Assembly: GCA_025093985.1 (NCBI GenBank)
Contig: JACAAK010000007.1
Coordinates: forward strand, 1,240,001-1,304,000
DNA from: Calvatia gigantea
Taxonomy: Eukaryota; Basidiomycota; Agaricomycetes; Agaricales; Lycoperdaceae
Reading direction: 5' to 3'
Length of the DNA stretch: 64,000 nucleotides
Part shown: one piece after another, positions 34,285 to 46,377 of the stretch
Numbering within the stretch: the stretch's first letter is position 1
Layout: each line of letters starts with the position of its first letter
Translations under genes and position numbers: made by a program
The notes under the pieces: generated by a model
Told to the model about the DNA's origin: nothing
What the model saw: the letters and a program-made list of their open reading frames with translations, nothing else
Databases searched by the model: none

Positions 34285-36124
34285 TCATTGGCTGCCCAGC
34301 AGATCCTTGCCGTTATTCTTGAATTTGGACAGCTCAGATCGCCAAGGTTCCCAGACTTCACCATACTTCTTGAGAAGCTGAGCAAGCTCGGCTCGTTGCT
34401 CCTTCTGTATGACATGACTACTGTCAGCGCCACGATCTGTCGGCATGACGCAATCCACTTACAATATTCCAAGGTTCCTCTCCGCCGTAAACGTCGGTGA
34501 ACAACTCTCCAAGTTCACACCTCTTCAAAGTTTCAGCGTGCTTGAAACTCTTCATAACGTCTGCACGGATACGGGCTTTGAGATCGGCTTCGGCTTCGTC
34601 ATTCCACCAGCCACGGGATTCCATGAAGAGACGGAAACGCGTTATAGGATTGTCGATGCGCTTACGGTCTTCAACTTCCGCGCGAGCCCGGTAGGCGAAA
34701 GAATCATCAGAAGTCGAGTGGTGACCAACACTAGTCTCATGGTCAGCTCGAAGGTAGGCTTATCTAGGTAGCACTTGGTGGGCTTACCGGTAACTCATCG
34801 CTTCGACCAACACCGCTCTTCCTTGTTCCGAGCAACGTTTCCTAGCCTCTGTCACAGCATTAATAACAGCGAGGACATCATTTCCATCCACGCGGATCGA
34901 ATCTATTCCATATCCTGGTCCACGAGCAGCAATACCATCGCCGTAGTATTGTTCCGTAGATGGGGTACTGATTGCGAAGCCGTTATTGCGGCAGATAAAT
35001 AGGGTAGGTGAGGGTATCGTGGATGCCAGCATTAACCCGGCATGGAAATCTGCAACACATTTAGTTTAATGAGTGACTAGTTAAACGACCTGCAGGGTTT
35101 AGTGAGGTACCCACCTCCTTCAGAGGCGGCACCCTCTCCAAAGAAACATGCAGCAACATTCTTTGAACGGCGTTGAGGATCACGTTTGAGCGCATAGGCT
35201 ACACCTGCAGCCTGGGGTATCTGCGTAGCAAGTGGTGAAGAGATGGTGTGGAAGTGATGTTCCGGTGAGCCGAAGTGCTATTTCCGGTAAGAATAGGAAA
35301 GAGTACGTCAGGTACGGGTTAATTCGAAACGAATACGGGTAAATGAGAACATACAACGGGCATTTGTCGACCTTTACCAGACCCGTCCTGTTCGTTGCCG
35401 AAGCATTGGGCCATAACGTCGTCGATTGTGAATCCGCGCCAGAGAAGGACGCCCATTTCGCGATATTGACCTATGACGATAAATTATGGCCAGAATTGGG
35501 CCACTGAGTTGAAGAGCTTACCCAGTACTCTGAAATGATCATTAGCGGTTGAATTAAAGGCTTAGCGCACACTCACTCATCATCGTTTTCTAATGCCGCT
35601 GCCGAACCAACGATCGTGGCTTCCTCTCCGTGCTGCCAAAGCATCGGTATTGGGACATGTATATACGTGAGCAAGAACGTACAGCAGTCATCTGAACGTA
35701 GGAGTTAGTCAGATACAAAGGAAGCTATACTTAAGACCAACGTAGAACGAAATCTTTCCCTGCCGTTGGACGTTGTACAAAACATTGTCCAGAGCAGGTA
35801 AAAGTTGCATGTGCTCATAAAGGCGGTGCGCATAGGCCTTGTCAATCTATTTCCCTGGTCAGGCAAGTAGTTCAAGGTTCATGATACTCGAAACCACACC
35901 TCTGGAAGTTCCGCACCCTCGATAGGTTTTCCAACACCATCCAACACACGATATGTGGGTATTTGCCCGGAAGATCCGGTTACAGAGTTGATAAACTCGA
36001 GTCTGTTGACGATGGGTGAGTTTGTAGTCGGTAGCTTGTTCCTTTGCAGGCCTGTAATAGAGAAATTGCGCGTCTGAAGGACATTTCCAGAGACCCTACG
36101 AGCTGCAACTGCTGTCCGGATCAT
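34285..36124 (-). CDS. BCKDHA: Branched-chain 2-oxoacid dehydrogenase E1 alpha subunit
   Basis: Mitochondrial presequence [20 protein letters not shown], then [60 protein letters not shown], and [20 protein letters not shown]. The thiamine-diphosphate motif is [13 protein letters not shown] followed by [10 protein letters not shown] and [16 protein letters not shown]. The regulatory loop [14 protein letters not shown] holds the serines phosphorylated by BCKD kinase in animals. Ends [10 protein letters not shown]. The enzyme decarboxylates 2-oxo acids from Leu, Ile and Val in the mitochondrial matrix as an alpha2-beta2 E1. About ten small introns, all keeping frame; about 450 residues, normal size. 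Divergent from the membrane protein gene at 36549. Confidence 0.95.
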
Positions 36125-36548
36125 GGTCGAGAAACAAGATCTGGCGTCACGTGCACCCAGAGTATTTCGATCATATATTACAGGGAAGCCGAGATTTGAT
36201 GGCCCGATCTGATCAGAGTTCCCCCAGTGACGGCGAGAAAAGAATTAAGTCCAGGACTGTAATTCTGTTGCCAAGGTTGTCGAGCAGAACATGTGAACCA
36301 CAGACACCGTAAACAGCTCGCCTAGTTTGTGAGACATATCACCGAGTGAGGGGATTCGACATACCAGGGACGCAACCTCTTCGAGACCGCAACTTTGCAT
36401 ATCATACCGTCGTTGGGATGCCCAGTGTACTTCCCACCCCCTCGCCCCGTTCTGATACCGTACTCCTACCACTGCGTTAACCTAGAGGCTGGTCCCCACG
36501 ACGTGCAGCTCGAGGCCTGTTCCGTCTCTTACGCTCTTTTGACTCGTT
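36125..36548. promoter_or_regulatory. Divergent intergenic region BCKDHA / membrane protein
   Basis: 424 bp between divergent start codons. Likely holds both promoters. No clear TATA box recognised. Confidence 0.5.
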
Positions 36549-38323
36549 ATGTTTCGCTTCTTCCTTCTTGTGCTTCTACCAACACTTGTTCTCGGATCCT
36601 GGCTCAACTTTACAATATCCCCAGTCGTGCAATGCGAACCCATCACAGTCAACTTCTCGAGCAATGTTGCAGAAATAATTGTTCCGATGACCCTCACCAT
36701 ATTGCCCCTCGCCTCTTCGCCTGTCATCATCCCCATTCCCAATCTTGCGCTCAACTCATCTGGACTCTTCATCACTTTTCTGCCACTTCAGGCTGGGCAG
36801 AACTTCATTGCTTCACTGGATGACCCAATCGGGAATTCCCTCGCTCGCATTTCTGATCTCACGAGGGTACTGGCTTCCCCCACGGGAAACAATTCCTGCC
36901 TCCCACAAGATGAATCATTTGGCACCAAAGATCACTTTAAACTCGTTTCACCCCTGACCCAATGTGAGGATATCTCTGTCTCGTATAAATCAGAGATAGA
37001 TCGAGGCGCACCTACCGTACGGGCATATAAGCCAAACTATAGCTCCTACCTCCTGCCACAAACGTCGGATAATCCTTCAAATGGAACTGCGACGTATACT
37101 ATGAACGTACAACACGGGGAGCAGGTGCTCCTGGCATTCGATGATGGAATGCAGCATCGTGAAACGTCTGGTTTGATCACAGGTTATACATCTTGTTAGC
37201 TCTTGCATCGCACCTCGCTGAATGTATGTTCTAGTCGGGGGTGACGCGTCCAGCGCAGTGGATTGCCTTGTAACGTATCCTGCAGGTGGGAATACGACCG
37301 TTGCTGCCAACAAAAAGACGGGTGATCCTGACACGCCAACGTCTATCCCACAGTAAGCGCCATGAACGTTCGATCCTTACTCAAAATACTGACAAGGTTC
37401 TACCTCAGAGATGTGATAATTGGGTGCTCAATTGGAGGAGGAATAATCCTTATCATTATCATCGCAATGGCAATTTTCGTCATCCGGGACCGAAAACGTG
37501 GGAGGCGAAAAACCATCCCCAGCTTTTACACCCAGCGCCCAGTTCAAAACATCCCCCCGCCCAAGGAAGGCACCGCAACTAACCCATTCGAGGAGTCACC
37601 TATGTTTGAGAGTGGTGAGGGTGGAAACCTGGATGAGGGTTACATAAGTAACCCACCGTATGTCATGGGAGAACTGGATAGCCCGAGTGACGGCAAACAT
37701 CCCCAAGCGCGTAGCAGTTTCTCTTCATGGGCACCCCAGGAGTCAGGTGAGTCACTGCCGCAATACTAATCTGGTCGCCGGTGGGTGCTAAAAGTTTTGC
37801 AGCCACGGAGGAAGATATGTCATTTCACCGGCGGCCATCTGTCGACCCGTTGGCCATTCAAACCTTGGACATAGAAGGAATGCTGAACATGGCGACTACT
37901 TTATCGGGAAAGCAAGAGGTTAAACAAGCAGATGTGACGAGCGATGCGGATCCTAGTCAATCCCCACGTCGTGGCGACGCTCAGTCGGTGCCCCTTGAGA
38001 TGACCGGAACAACGGCCCAGCTTTCACGGGTTAGGCATTGGCATGCACCCTCAGACGTCCCTGCCGACCTGACTGGGTCTGGATCGCTATCTGCGTATTC
38101 GCTGCTTATGTCGAACCCTTTCAACGATAATGGTACCATTGTACTTCCGAGTCCGTTCAACCGAGCAGATGAACCCGCAAGGCCCGCGTCTGACGTCGTT
38201 CGCCCTATTTCAAAGGACCGCATCGGTACAGACGATGCACCATCAGGCACTGGAACACAGGTGACTCCGGAATATGGTGAAGGGAAGAGGTTGCCTGAGA
38301 TTGAGTATCGGGAAGGGACTTGA
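36549..38323 (+). CDS. Type I single-pass membrane protein, fungal, unknown function
   Basis: Signal peptide MFRFFLLVLLPTLVLGSWLN, then an extracellular part of about 240 residues with several N-glycosylation sequons (NFTI, NFSS, NNSC, NYSS, NGTA, NTTV) and paired Cys residues (VVQCEPIT, LTQCEDIS). One membrane helix GGGIILIIIIAMAIFVI is followed by basic RDRKRGRRK and a cytoplasmic Ser/Pro-rich tail of about 290 residues. Four exons, in frame. The layout is that of mushroom membrane proteins with a duplicated beta-type ectodomain (each half starts near a QCE motif) and resembles wall-stress sensors in topology, but no homologue of known role is recognised. Function is open. Confidence 0.75.
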
Positions 38324-38677
38324 GGACCGTGGCAGACGAGAAGCGCAGTTGGTCTCGGTTTGCCTGAGAACAAGTAAAATTAACATCAAACACGGTTTGT
38401 TGAATTTTATAAAATGTATTATAGGTACATATGCTTGTTTGTTGAGTATCACTAGCTGTATCATACTTGTATATATTCCGAGTGTTCTTGACCTTCTAAG
38501 GCGCCTCAGCTGTGTAAAGCAAATGCACAAGTGTCTGCTACCTACAATAGAATATCTTCGTTTCCCAAGGCCAGCTTCAAATGGGGCAGCGTCGATTCAA
38601 AGTCTGCCAATTCCGTGTCTAGGAAAGTTTCGTTTGGACCAAGAATGATTTAAGACGGGTCTAGTTTTCAAGATCAG

Positions 38678-38996
38678 TCATCTTGGGGGAGTTTCAGTTG
38701 CCTCTTCCTCAGCTTTTCGCCTACCACCCAGCATGAGCGTCACGTAATCTGCACCTCCAAGGATAGGGCCTTCGCTCTTTCCCCCCTTTCCTTTACCAAG
38801 TTTAGTTTTCCGGGTGGCTGTTTTTTGTGCATTCTGAACTTGGGTTTGTATTGACGTCGAAGCGGGGTGTGATGACGATTGTGCTGATGACTTCAGCTTT
38901 TTCGGCTGCGATAGATGAAAACCTCATTAGGGCCCAGTCTTGAGCAAAACATTGTTCCCGTACCACACGTTTGTGCAGCTTTGCACTTTTGCCCAT
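38678..38996 (-). CDS. Small basic protein, unknown function
   Basis: Two exons joined in frame: MGKSAKLHKRV, intron of about 100 bp, then PKKLKSSAQSSSHPASTS, a Lys-rich stretch TRKTKLGKGKGGKSEGPILG, and a conserved-looking end GADYVTLMLGGRRKAEEEA. About 90 residues, strongly basic, without cysteines or membrane segments. The N-terminus resembles small nucleolar/ribosome-associated proteins, so nuclear location is inferred. It is divergent from the TPR/Mlp1 gene (179 bp between start codons). Confidence 0.65.
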
Positions 38997-39175
38997 GGTG
39001 GTTTTGTGCGTCAAATCTTGCAATCCTGACGGAAACAAAAACAGACAACATGCTGACGTAATCAGCACGTGTGAGTGCAACCCACAGTGGACTAAACGCG
39101 CAGTGAGGAACTTTTACCACCTTGACCTCGCCGCCGGCCACAGCGAGCTCAGTGCCAGTCAACGGGCATTCTACT
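38997..39175. promoter_or_regulatory. Shared divergent promoter small basic protein / TPR
   Basis: 179 bp separate the two divergent start codons; both promoters must lie here. Confidence 0.55.
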
Positions 39176-42100
39176 ATGATGAAAACGCGGCCGAAAAGAA
39201 AGACTCAAGAGGGCACGTCTCAGTCTGACGTGTCCCTCACGATATTCATGCCAGAAGACATTGATGTTGCTACTCTTTCGAATCTTCTTCCCGACACAAG
39301 TATCACTTCACCTTCCCCCGACGCGATTATTGCGTTGTATCGACTCTTACTTGCTCAGAATTCTGAGTTGGAAAGCGCTCAGCAGGAGTTGGAGAATGTC
39401 CAGGCCGAAGCGGAGAAAAAGGATGTGGAGTTGGACCAAGCGTTGCAGGACAAGGAAACTGGAATAAATGATATGGAGGGTCAAGTCGAGGCTGCGCAAG
39501 AGGAATTGAGGAAGGTGAAAGTGGAACGGGACGAGCTCGGTATGTTTTCCTATTGGGGTTCTTGCCATATTCACTGAAGCTCTTTCTAGCATCATCTAAA
39601 GAGAAGCTGCAGGACAATATCAACGAACTAAAGAGCTCCCGGTCGCAGAATTCGGCTGAGACAGAGACGCTCAAGCATCGCGTTGAGGATATTGAGCGAG
39701 AGAAGCGCGACTTGGTTGGTGTAGTAAGTCGGCTAAAGGAGGAAGGTGCTCAGCGTGCCGGTGCGTCCTTAGTTCTTTCTTATGTGCGGGGACTCATCCT
39801 TTCACAGAGGAGGTCACTACTCTCCGAGCCAATCTTAAAGAGGCACGGCAAGAACATCAAAAGCTGGAGGCCCAGCTTCGTGACCTTCGTTCTAGCGAGA
39901 CGTCGAATAAGGTAAGTTAGCCTGAGCAGTTCTTTCCAATGATACGAGCTAACTTTTCCTTAGTTTAAGATTGATACTCTTAGCCAACAACTTGAACTCG
40001 CACAGGCTGAGATTAAGCGCAACAATGATGAGTTGAACGTCAAGATTGAAGAGTTCACCAAGTACCGCCGCGAGAAACACGCAGAACTCACTAATCTGCA
40101 GTCCGCCCACGATTCTCTTCTTCAGGACGCTGAGTCCGCTCAGGCCTCTTTGAAAGCTCTTCAGTCTGCCCATTCGAACCAGTCCCGCCAACTCACGGAA
40201 GCTCTGGCGGGGGTTCAAGACCTCACCGGTCAACTTGCCGAACAGGAAACGAAGTTCGCGAATGAAGCCGGTGGTCTCAAGCGACTGGTGGCGTTATTGG
40301 AAGACCGCGAGAAACAGGCTAAAGAGATCGTTGAGAACCTTGAGAAGGAGTGGGCCGGTGTTGGTCAGAAGGCTGAAATGAGGGAGGCTGTGTTGAAGGA
40401 CGAGATTGAGAAAGAGAGGAGGGGCAGAGAGGAGGCTGAGAAGCGGCTAAGAAACCTCGAAGCAGTTGTTGAAGGCATGGGTCGTGGCGAACTTCCCATT
40501 CCAGGGCGTGGCAGCTTGCCTGGAACCCCAATGCGTACTCCCGGTACCCCCGCTGATCCGTTCAACGATGGTATGCTTGGATTGAGTCCTACCATCGCGA
40601 TTGCGAGTCGGACGCAGAAGACTGGGAAGACCTTTACAGAGGTTTATTCTGACTACATTAAGCTCAAGGAGGATTATGCGAAGAAAGTAGTGGAGTATGA
40701 CAACATGGACCGAACATTGCAATCTGTCCTCGCACAAATTCAAGAACGCGTATGTTGCCGTCTTTGATTCAAACTGGCGAAATCCTCACATTTGTTGTAG
40801 GCCCCCGTCCTTTCACAACAGCGCGCCGAGTATTATCGTCTCCAAACTGAGGCCGCGGAAGTTGCCAAGCAACTTTCCCAAGTTATCGCTGAAAGAGATG
40901 GTCAAGCCAGCCTCGCGCAAGATACTTCACAGAAATACAACAAGGTTATTGCCGAGAATAAGCTTCTTCAACAGCAACTGGAGGATCTTGGTAGACAAGT
41001 GCAAAACCTTCTCCGAGAGATTGCGCGCCGTGACGATCCGACCATCCCTGCTGATGAGGATCTTGAGCAGATTACTGAGCCTGTCAACGTTGATCAGGTC
41101 ATCACCAATAGCCTCGTGCTGTTCAAGAATATTGAGCAACTTCAGACACAAAACCAGAAACTATTGTCTGTTGTACGAGACTTGGGTTCGAAGTTGGAGA
41201 GCGAAGAACGGGAGTACAAAGTGGCTATGGAGCGCGAGCAGGCGGAGGCCATCAGGGAGGCACACGAAGCTATTCAGGAACTCGCTTCGACGCTGGAGAG
41301 GGAGAAGAAACATCATGAGAAGGTCGTTCAAGCATATTTGAAGGAGCGCGAAGCTCTTAAGTCGATGGCCGCTCGCGCAGAGAAGAGTGGAATTGTTACT
41401 GTGTCCAGGGAAGGCGGTATTCACCCAGCGGAAAGTGGTGCTGTTCAAGACGAACTGGTCAGGGAGCTGGCTGAAGTTCAGAGCCAGTTCGAAGCGTACA
41501 GAACCGAGATGGGATTGGACGTACTGAAGTTGAGGGAAGACCTTGTGCAGGCACAGAGAGAGGCTACTACAGCCACGACTGTATTGGCAAAGACCGAGGC
41601 AAAGGTTCAATATATGACTGGTGAGTGTTCACCACACATTCGGTATTGATCTTAATTATTATTAATTTTGCCCGCGAAGAACGCAGCCGGATGCACCAGG
41701 AACAACTCGACCTCCGCTACCGTGAGGTTGAGAATTTGACCAAACGCAACAACCAACTTCAGGATCAATGGACCCGGCTCGATATCGAATGCAACCGTCT
41801 CACTGAGGATCTCCAGGTCGCTAATGGTCGCGTTGAGCAACTGAGAAACGAAAGTGCGAACCTACGTGCTGAGAAAGATATTTGGCAGGTTGGGCTTCTT
41901 ATACATACTGAATCATCGGTGGTCGGGAACTAATTTCATTTTCGTAGAGTACTCAAAACCGTCTTCTTGAAGAGAACCGCACATTAGCATTGGATCGCTC
42001 GCATCTTTCCGATCTCATTGCTAATGTGCAGAAGATGCATAATGACCTCGAGAGATCTGGGGAGAATGACCGTCGTCGGCTTGAGAGTCAATTACAACTC

Positions 42101-45100
42101 CTGGAGACGCAGACGCAAGATTTACGAGCACAGCTCACTCAAGAGCGTGATACAGTTCGAAATTTGCAATTGCAGAAAGAGCTCGACCTCAAGGATTTGC
42201 AAAAGCGCCTGGACAAGACGGTAAGTCTCTCAAGAAGTTTCAACTCCTGTTTCTTTACCATTGGACTAGTCTGAGGAATACTCTCACAACCGCGAGAACC
42301 TTTTGACTGCTGAAATAACAAAGAAGCACCTGCAGGAGAAGGTGGATGATTTGACAAGGAGGCTCCAAGGCAATGAGGAGAAGCTGGCAGTATATGAGCG
42401 TAGGACAGGCGCTTCTGGTTCTTCCCTTGCGGTTCCAGAGAATACGGATGAGAATCTATCTCGGGAACAACAGCTGCAGGCGGAGGTCGCAGAACTTCGG
42501 TTAGCACTTCCCCTTCTCCTCGTTCCCATGTTCTGATGGTATGCAACTTGGATAGGTCTGCGCTGAAGGTTACAGAAGTTGATTTAGCAAATGCCAAGGA
42601 GCATGTTCAACAATACCAGGAGATCGCAAAGGCGAGCGAAGAGGCTCTCTCGAACATTAGCAACACTTTTGAAGAGTACAAGGCCTCGAACGAAGCCCAA
42701 ATTGCCCGACACGAGGTATATTTCTCGTTTTGTGTACTTAATTGTATACTAAACAGCTGTAGACCGAGAAGAACTCCCTGGAGGAGAAACTCCAAATCAT
42801 TCAGGAAGAGCTTGAACAAGTCAGGGCCAAATATCAGGAACTCCAGAAGGCATTCGACACAGAACGCGCTGCCTGGGCTAGTGACAAGAAGATGTTAGAG
42901 GATACAATTGTTGATATGAGTACCTCTGAAAAGCACTCTGAAGAAGACAAGAATAAATGGGAGCAAGAATTGCGCGCTCAAGAACAGCGCGCCAAGGTAA
43001 GACCTCCCTGTTCCGGATCGAAGGGTCGTATTGACTGTTATACAGGTTGCTGAAGAGCGCTACTCGCACGAGTTGGTCGCACACGCAGAGTCTATGAAGA
43101 CCATGGAGGGTCTGCGCAAGGACCTCTCCACAGCCCAAAATGCTGTTCGTGATAATTCTACTGCAGCTGAAACAGCGCAGGCGAAGCTGGCAGCTTCAGA
43201 AAGCAGTTGGAAGCAACAGAAAGAAGCTCTGGACAAAGAGATCGCAGCTCTCAACGAGAGGTGCATTGCGCCTCATCCTTCTGGGAAACGTTGTGATTCT
43301 GATACCTAGTTTATAGATACAAGGACCTGTCAACGCAAAATAATCTCCTCCACCAGCATCTTGAGACTGTCAGCACCCAAGCTGCACGCATCAGGCAAGC
43401 CGCTAGTCCTACCTCTGAAGCAGAGGCCACAGAAACGGAAGGCGGAGAAGATTCTGACACCAAATATGCCGAATTGCGGTCTGTTGTCTCATGGCTCCGC
43501 AGGGAGAAGGGCATTGTTGATCTCCAGTTGCAACTCGCGTCTGACGAGACCGCGCGGTTTAAGCGCCAGATCGAGCATCTCAGCAAGTCATTGCAAGAGA
43601 CTCAAGCTACATTGTCGGAGGTGAGCCATCCACAAACATCGATTGGGCTTCTTTGAACCTTAACTTGAACAGGAACGCGAGAAGGCCGTTGAGAACGCGG
43701 CATCTGCTGCTCAGCACGCTGAACTCGTCGAGAGGATCACGCAACTCAACATTCTCAGAGAGAGCAATGCACAACTACGTGCTGAATGCGAGAACTATAC
43801 CAAGAAATCTCGTGAACTCGAAGCTCAGCTCAAGAAGGTCACAGCAGAACTGGAGCCTGCCCAAGAACAGACACGCGTTGCGCAAGCCGAATTGGAGGTT
43901 ACGAAGGCTCAATTGACACGCTTGGAAGAAGAAGCTCGCAAATGGCAGGAGCGTAATGCCCAGTTATTGACCAAGGTGAGTGAATGACTTGACTAATGAA
44001 AAGCTGATTACGAATCGAAGATATCTAGTATGATCGTATCGACCCCGCCGAAGTGCAAGCCCTTAAAGATGAAATCGATGGTTTAAAGAGCCAGCACAAG
44101 GAGTTGGAGACTCAGAAAGCATCACTGGAGGAAGCCGAGACTAAGCATAAACAAGCTCTCGCGGATATGTCCAACCGCGTAAGGCATTTCTTGCCTACCC
44201 GAGTCCTATTACTCACCTAGTCCACAGCTTGAACACTTTAAGGCTACTGCGCAGAAGAATAACACAATATTCAAAAACAGGATGGAACAATCTCGTGTGG
44301 AAAACGTCAACCTCACCGCTGAGAAGCAGAAGCTGGAAGAACGTGTTAAAGAACTCGAGTCTGAGATTAACACTTTGCAAGCCAACAAAGCCGAGGCCCC
44401 AGCAGCAACTAACGCAGAGACCTGCAAAGGAAATTGCTGATCAGTCTGCTACAATTGTACGTAATTTGTTTCTTTCCATCTCGTCTGTGAATGCTCATGT
44501 ATACATCAGGCTACACTACAAAAAGAGCGAGACGAATTGTTGGCAGAGAAAGAGAGATTAAGCAAGGCTGGAGCTGACAACGCTACTCCTGCTACAGCTG
44601 ATGCTGCAGCTTGGGAAAAGGAGAAGGCGGAACTCGTGAAGGCCCGGGATGAGGCTGCAGAGAAACTCAAGGTATGTAATCCTCACCCAAGTTGTAGACG
44701 ACCCTTATACATAATTGCATCAGGCTTCAATGGAGGAAGCGCGCAAAGCGGTTGAGGATGCCAAGAGTTTGCGTTTCCAGAATGTCAGTCAATCGACTCG
44801 TCCATGCCGCTATCCACATTTACTGATGGTTCACTTTAGGAGAAATTCCAGGCCAGACTCCACGATGTTCTTAAATCCAAGCAAGCCGATGCAGAACGGG
44901 TTGCTTCACAACAAGCTACTGCCGTTTCAGAGGCCGTGGAAAAACTGAAGAGCGAACTAGGCGTAAACCCCTCAGCAGCAGAACAGGAAGCGTTGACCAA
45001 GAAACATGCAGAAGAACTCGCGGAACTACAAAAGAAGCTGGTGGAACAACACGAGAAGGATCTTAAGGCTGCCGTCGATGCTGCTATTGAAGCCGCAAAG

Positions 45101-45883
45101 AAGGAAGCCCCTGCAGCCACAGCTAACTTTGATAAACAAGCTGTCATCGACGCTGCCGTTGCTGAGTATGATGCAAAGGTCAAGGCTCAGCACGAAGCGG
45201 AGATCGAGTCTGCCGTAGAACGTGGAAGAAGGGAACAGATGACGAAAGGCAAACTTAAAGATGCCCAGCTCGCCAAGTCACAGAAGAGGGTTAAGGACTT
45301 AGAGGCCCAAATCCTGGAGTGGAAGAATACTGGGGTCCTTCCCCAAGATACTACTATTGCCTCAATCCCCGCTACCCCCACCGCCACCACCTCAACTGCC
45401 TCCGCTGCTACCTTAACTACACCCGCCACACCTACCACTTCAGCCCCTGCTTCGTCAACTCCCTCTACCTCTGTTGCTCAGCCCGCTCCGGCAACCGTAA
45501 CTGCGCCATCAACACAACCTGCTGCTGGCACACTCCCTCGCAAACCCACAGCGAACGCAGGCGTTGCTGCTGCCACAACTGGACGGGGAGGTGTTCCCCC
45601 TTTGCGCGGTAGAGGAGGCGTTGCTAGAGGAGGCGTTCCCCTAGGACGCGGCGCAGCAGCTAGGGTACCACCCGTAAGACCCTCACCCGCACAACAAGCA
45701 GCCGCAGCTGCTGCAGCGGCTCCGCCACCAACCACGGGAGTATCGATTATGGGCGCCGCCAATAAACGACCGCGCGAGGAAGGCACTTCGACCGCTGATG
45801 ACTCTCTCGCCAAACGCTTAAAACCTGCAGACGGGGCAGGTAAAGGGCCTGTTCAAATCCGACGACCTCCACCCGGCCCATAG
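39176..45883 (+). CDS. MLP1: Nuclear basket protein TPR/Mlp1-like (one frame break)
   Basis: Start at ATG 39176 or 39179 (MMKTRPKRKTQEG, a basic start). Nearly all of the protein is heptad coiled coil across some 20 exons, including the TPR/MLP1 core (NSLVLFKNIEQLQTQNQKLL, VVRDLGSKLESEEREY). The C-terminus is disordered: an Ala/Thr/Pro-rich tract, Gly/Arg repeats (GRGGVPPLRGRGGVARGG), poly-Ala, then KRPREEGTS and AKRLKPADG, probable nuclear localisation signals, ending RRPPPGP. About 1,900 residues. TPR/Mlp1 forms the filaments of the nuclear pore basket and acts in mRNA quality control and chromatin tethering. Near 44420 an extra base (GCAGAGACCTGC) shifts the frame; without it the sequence continues EPAKEIADQSATI to a proper donor. 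Confidence 0.88.
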
Positions 45884-46377
45884 TGTTGGATTTTTGTGCA
45901 TTGTATATCCCCCGGTGCTGCCTTACTGTATTGCTTTTGTGTCGTGTATAATTATTGGGCCCATGGACCAGAAGTGCATCATGACTGGCTTTCGCATACT
46001 CATATAAATCATTTCATCCAGTAATTTTCATCCAGTACTCTGATCCCTTTAAGTTTTGTTGTATCCGACACCTTGAAAGGAAAACAACTCCCACGGGAGC
46101 CGAACCTCGATTTCCACACAGGGACCGTTTGTTCTCAAGATCTCAACTGCCAAGGGTCACCGGTCATCCGTTAAGCGAAGGTGGTTAGCCCCAGACGAAT
46201 GTGTCCCATGTGGACAGTGCCCTTCCCATCCCCAATTGCATTCACATGAATATTTGATGGGTCACGCCGTCTGATAATACCGGGATCTCTTGCCACAGTT
46301 GCTTGGGTTCACTCTGACTCCACTCTCCCGACGTCCTATATAACCCTTCCTGTTTCGACAAGGAAAGGTGTCAGGAT
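45884..46377. promoter_or_regulatory. Intergenic; promoter of arrestin-like gene with TATA box
   Basis: Follows the TPR stop and precedes the arrestin-like gene in the same direction. A TATA-like CTATATAA lies about 40 bp before the ATG at 46378. Nothing else supported. Confidence 0.5.
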
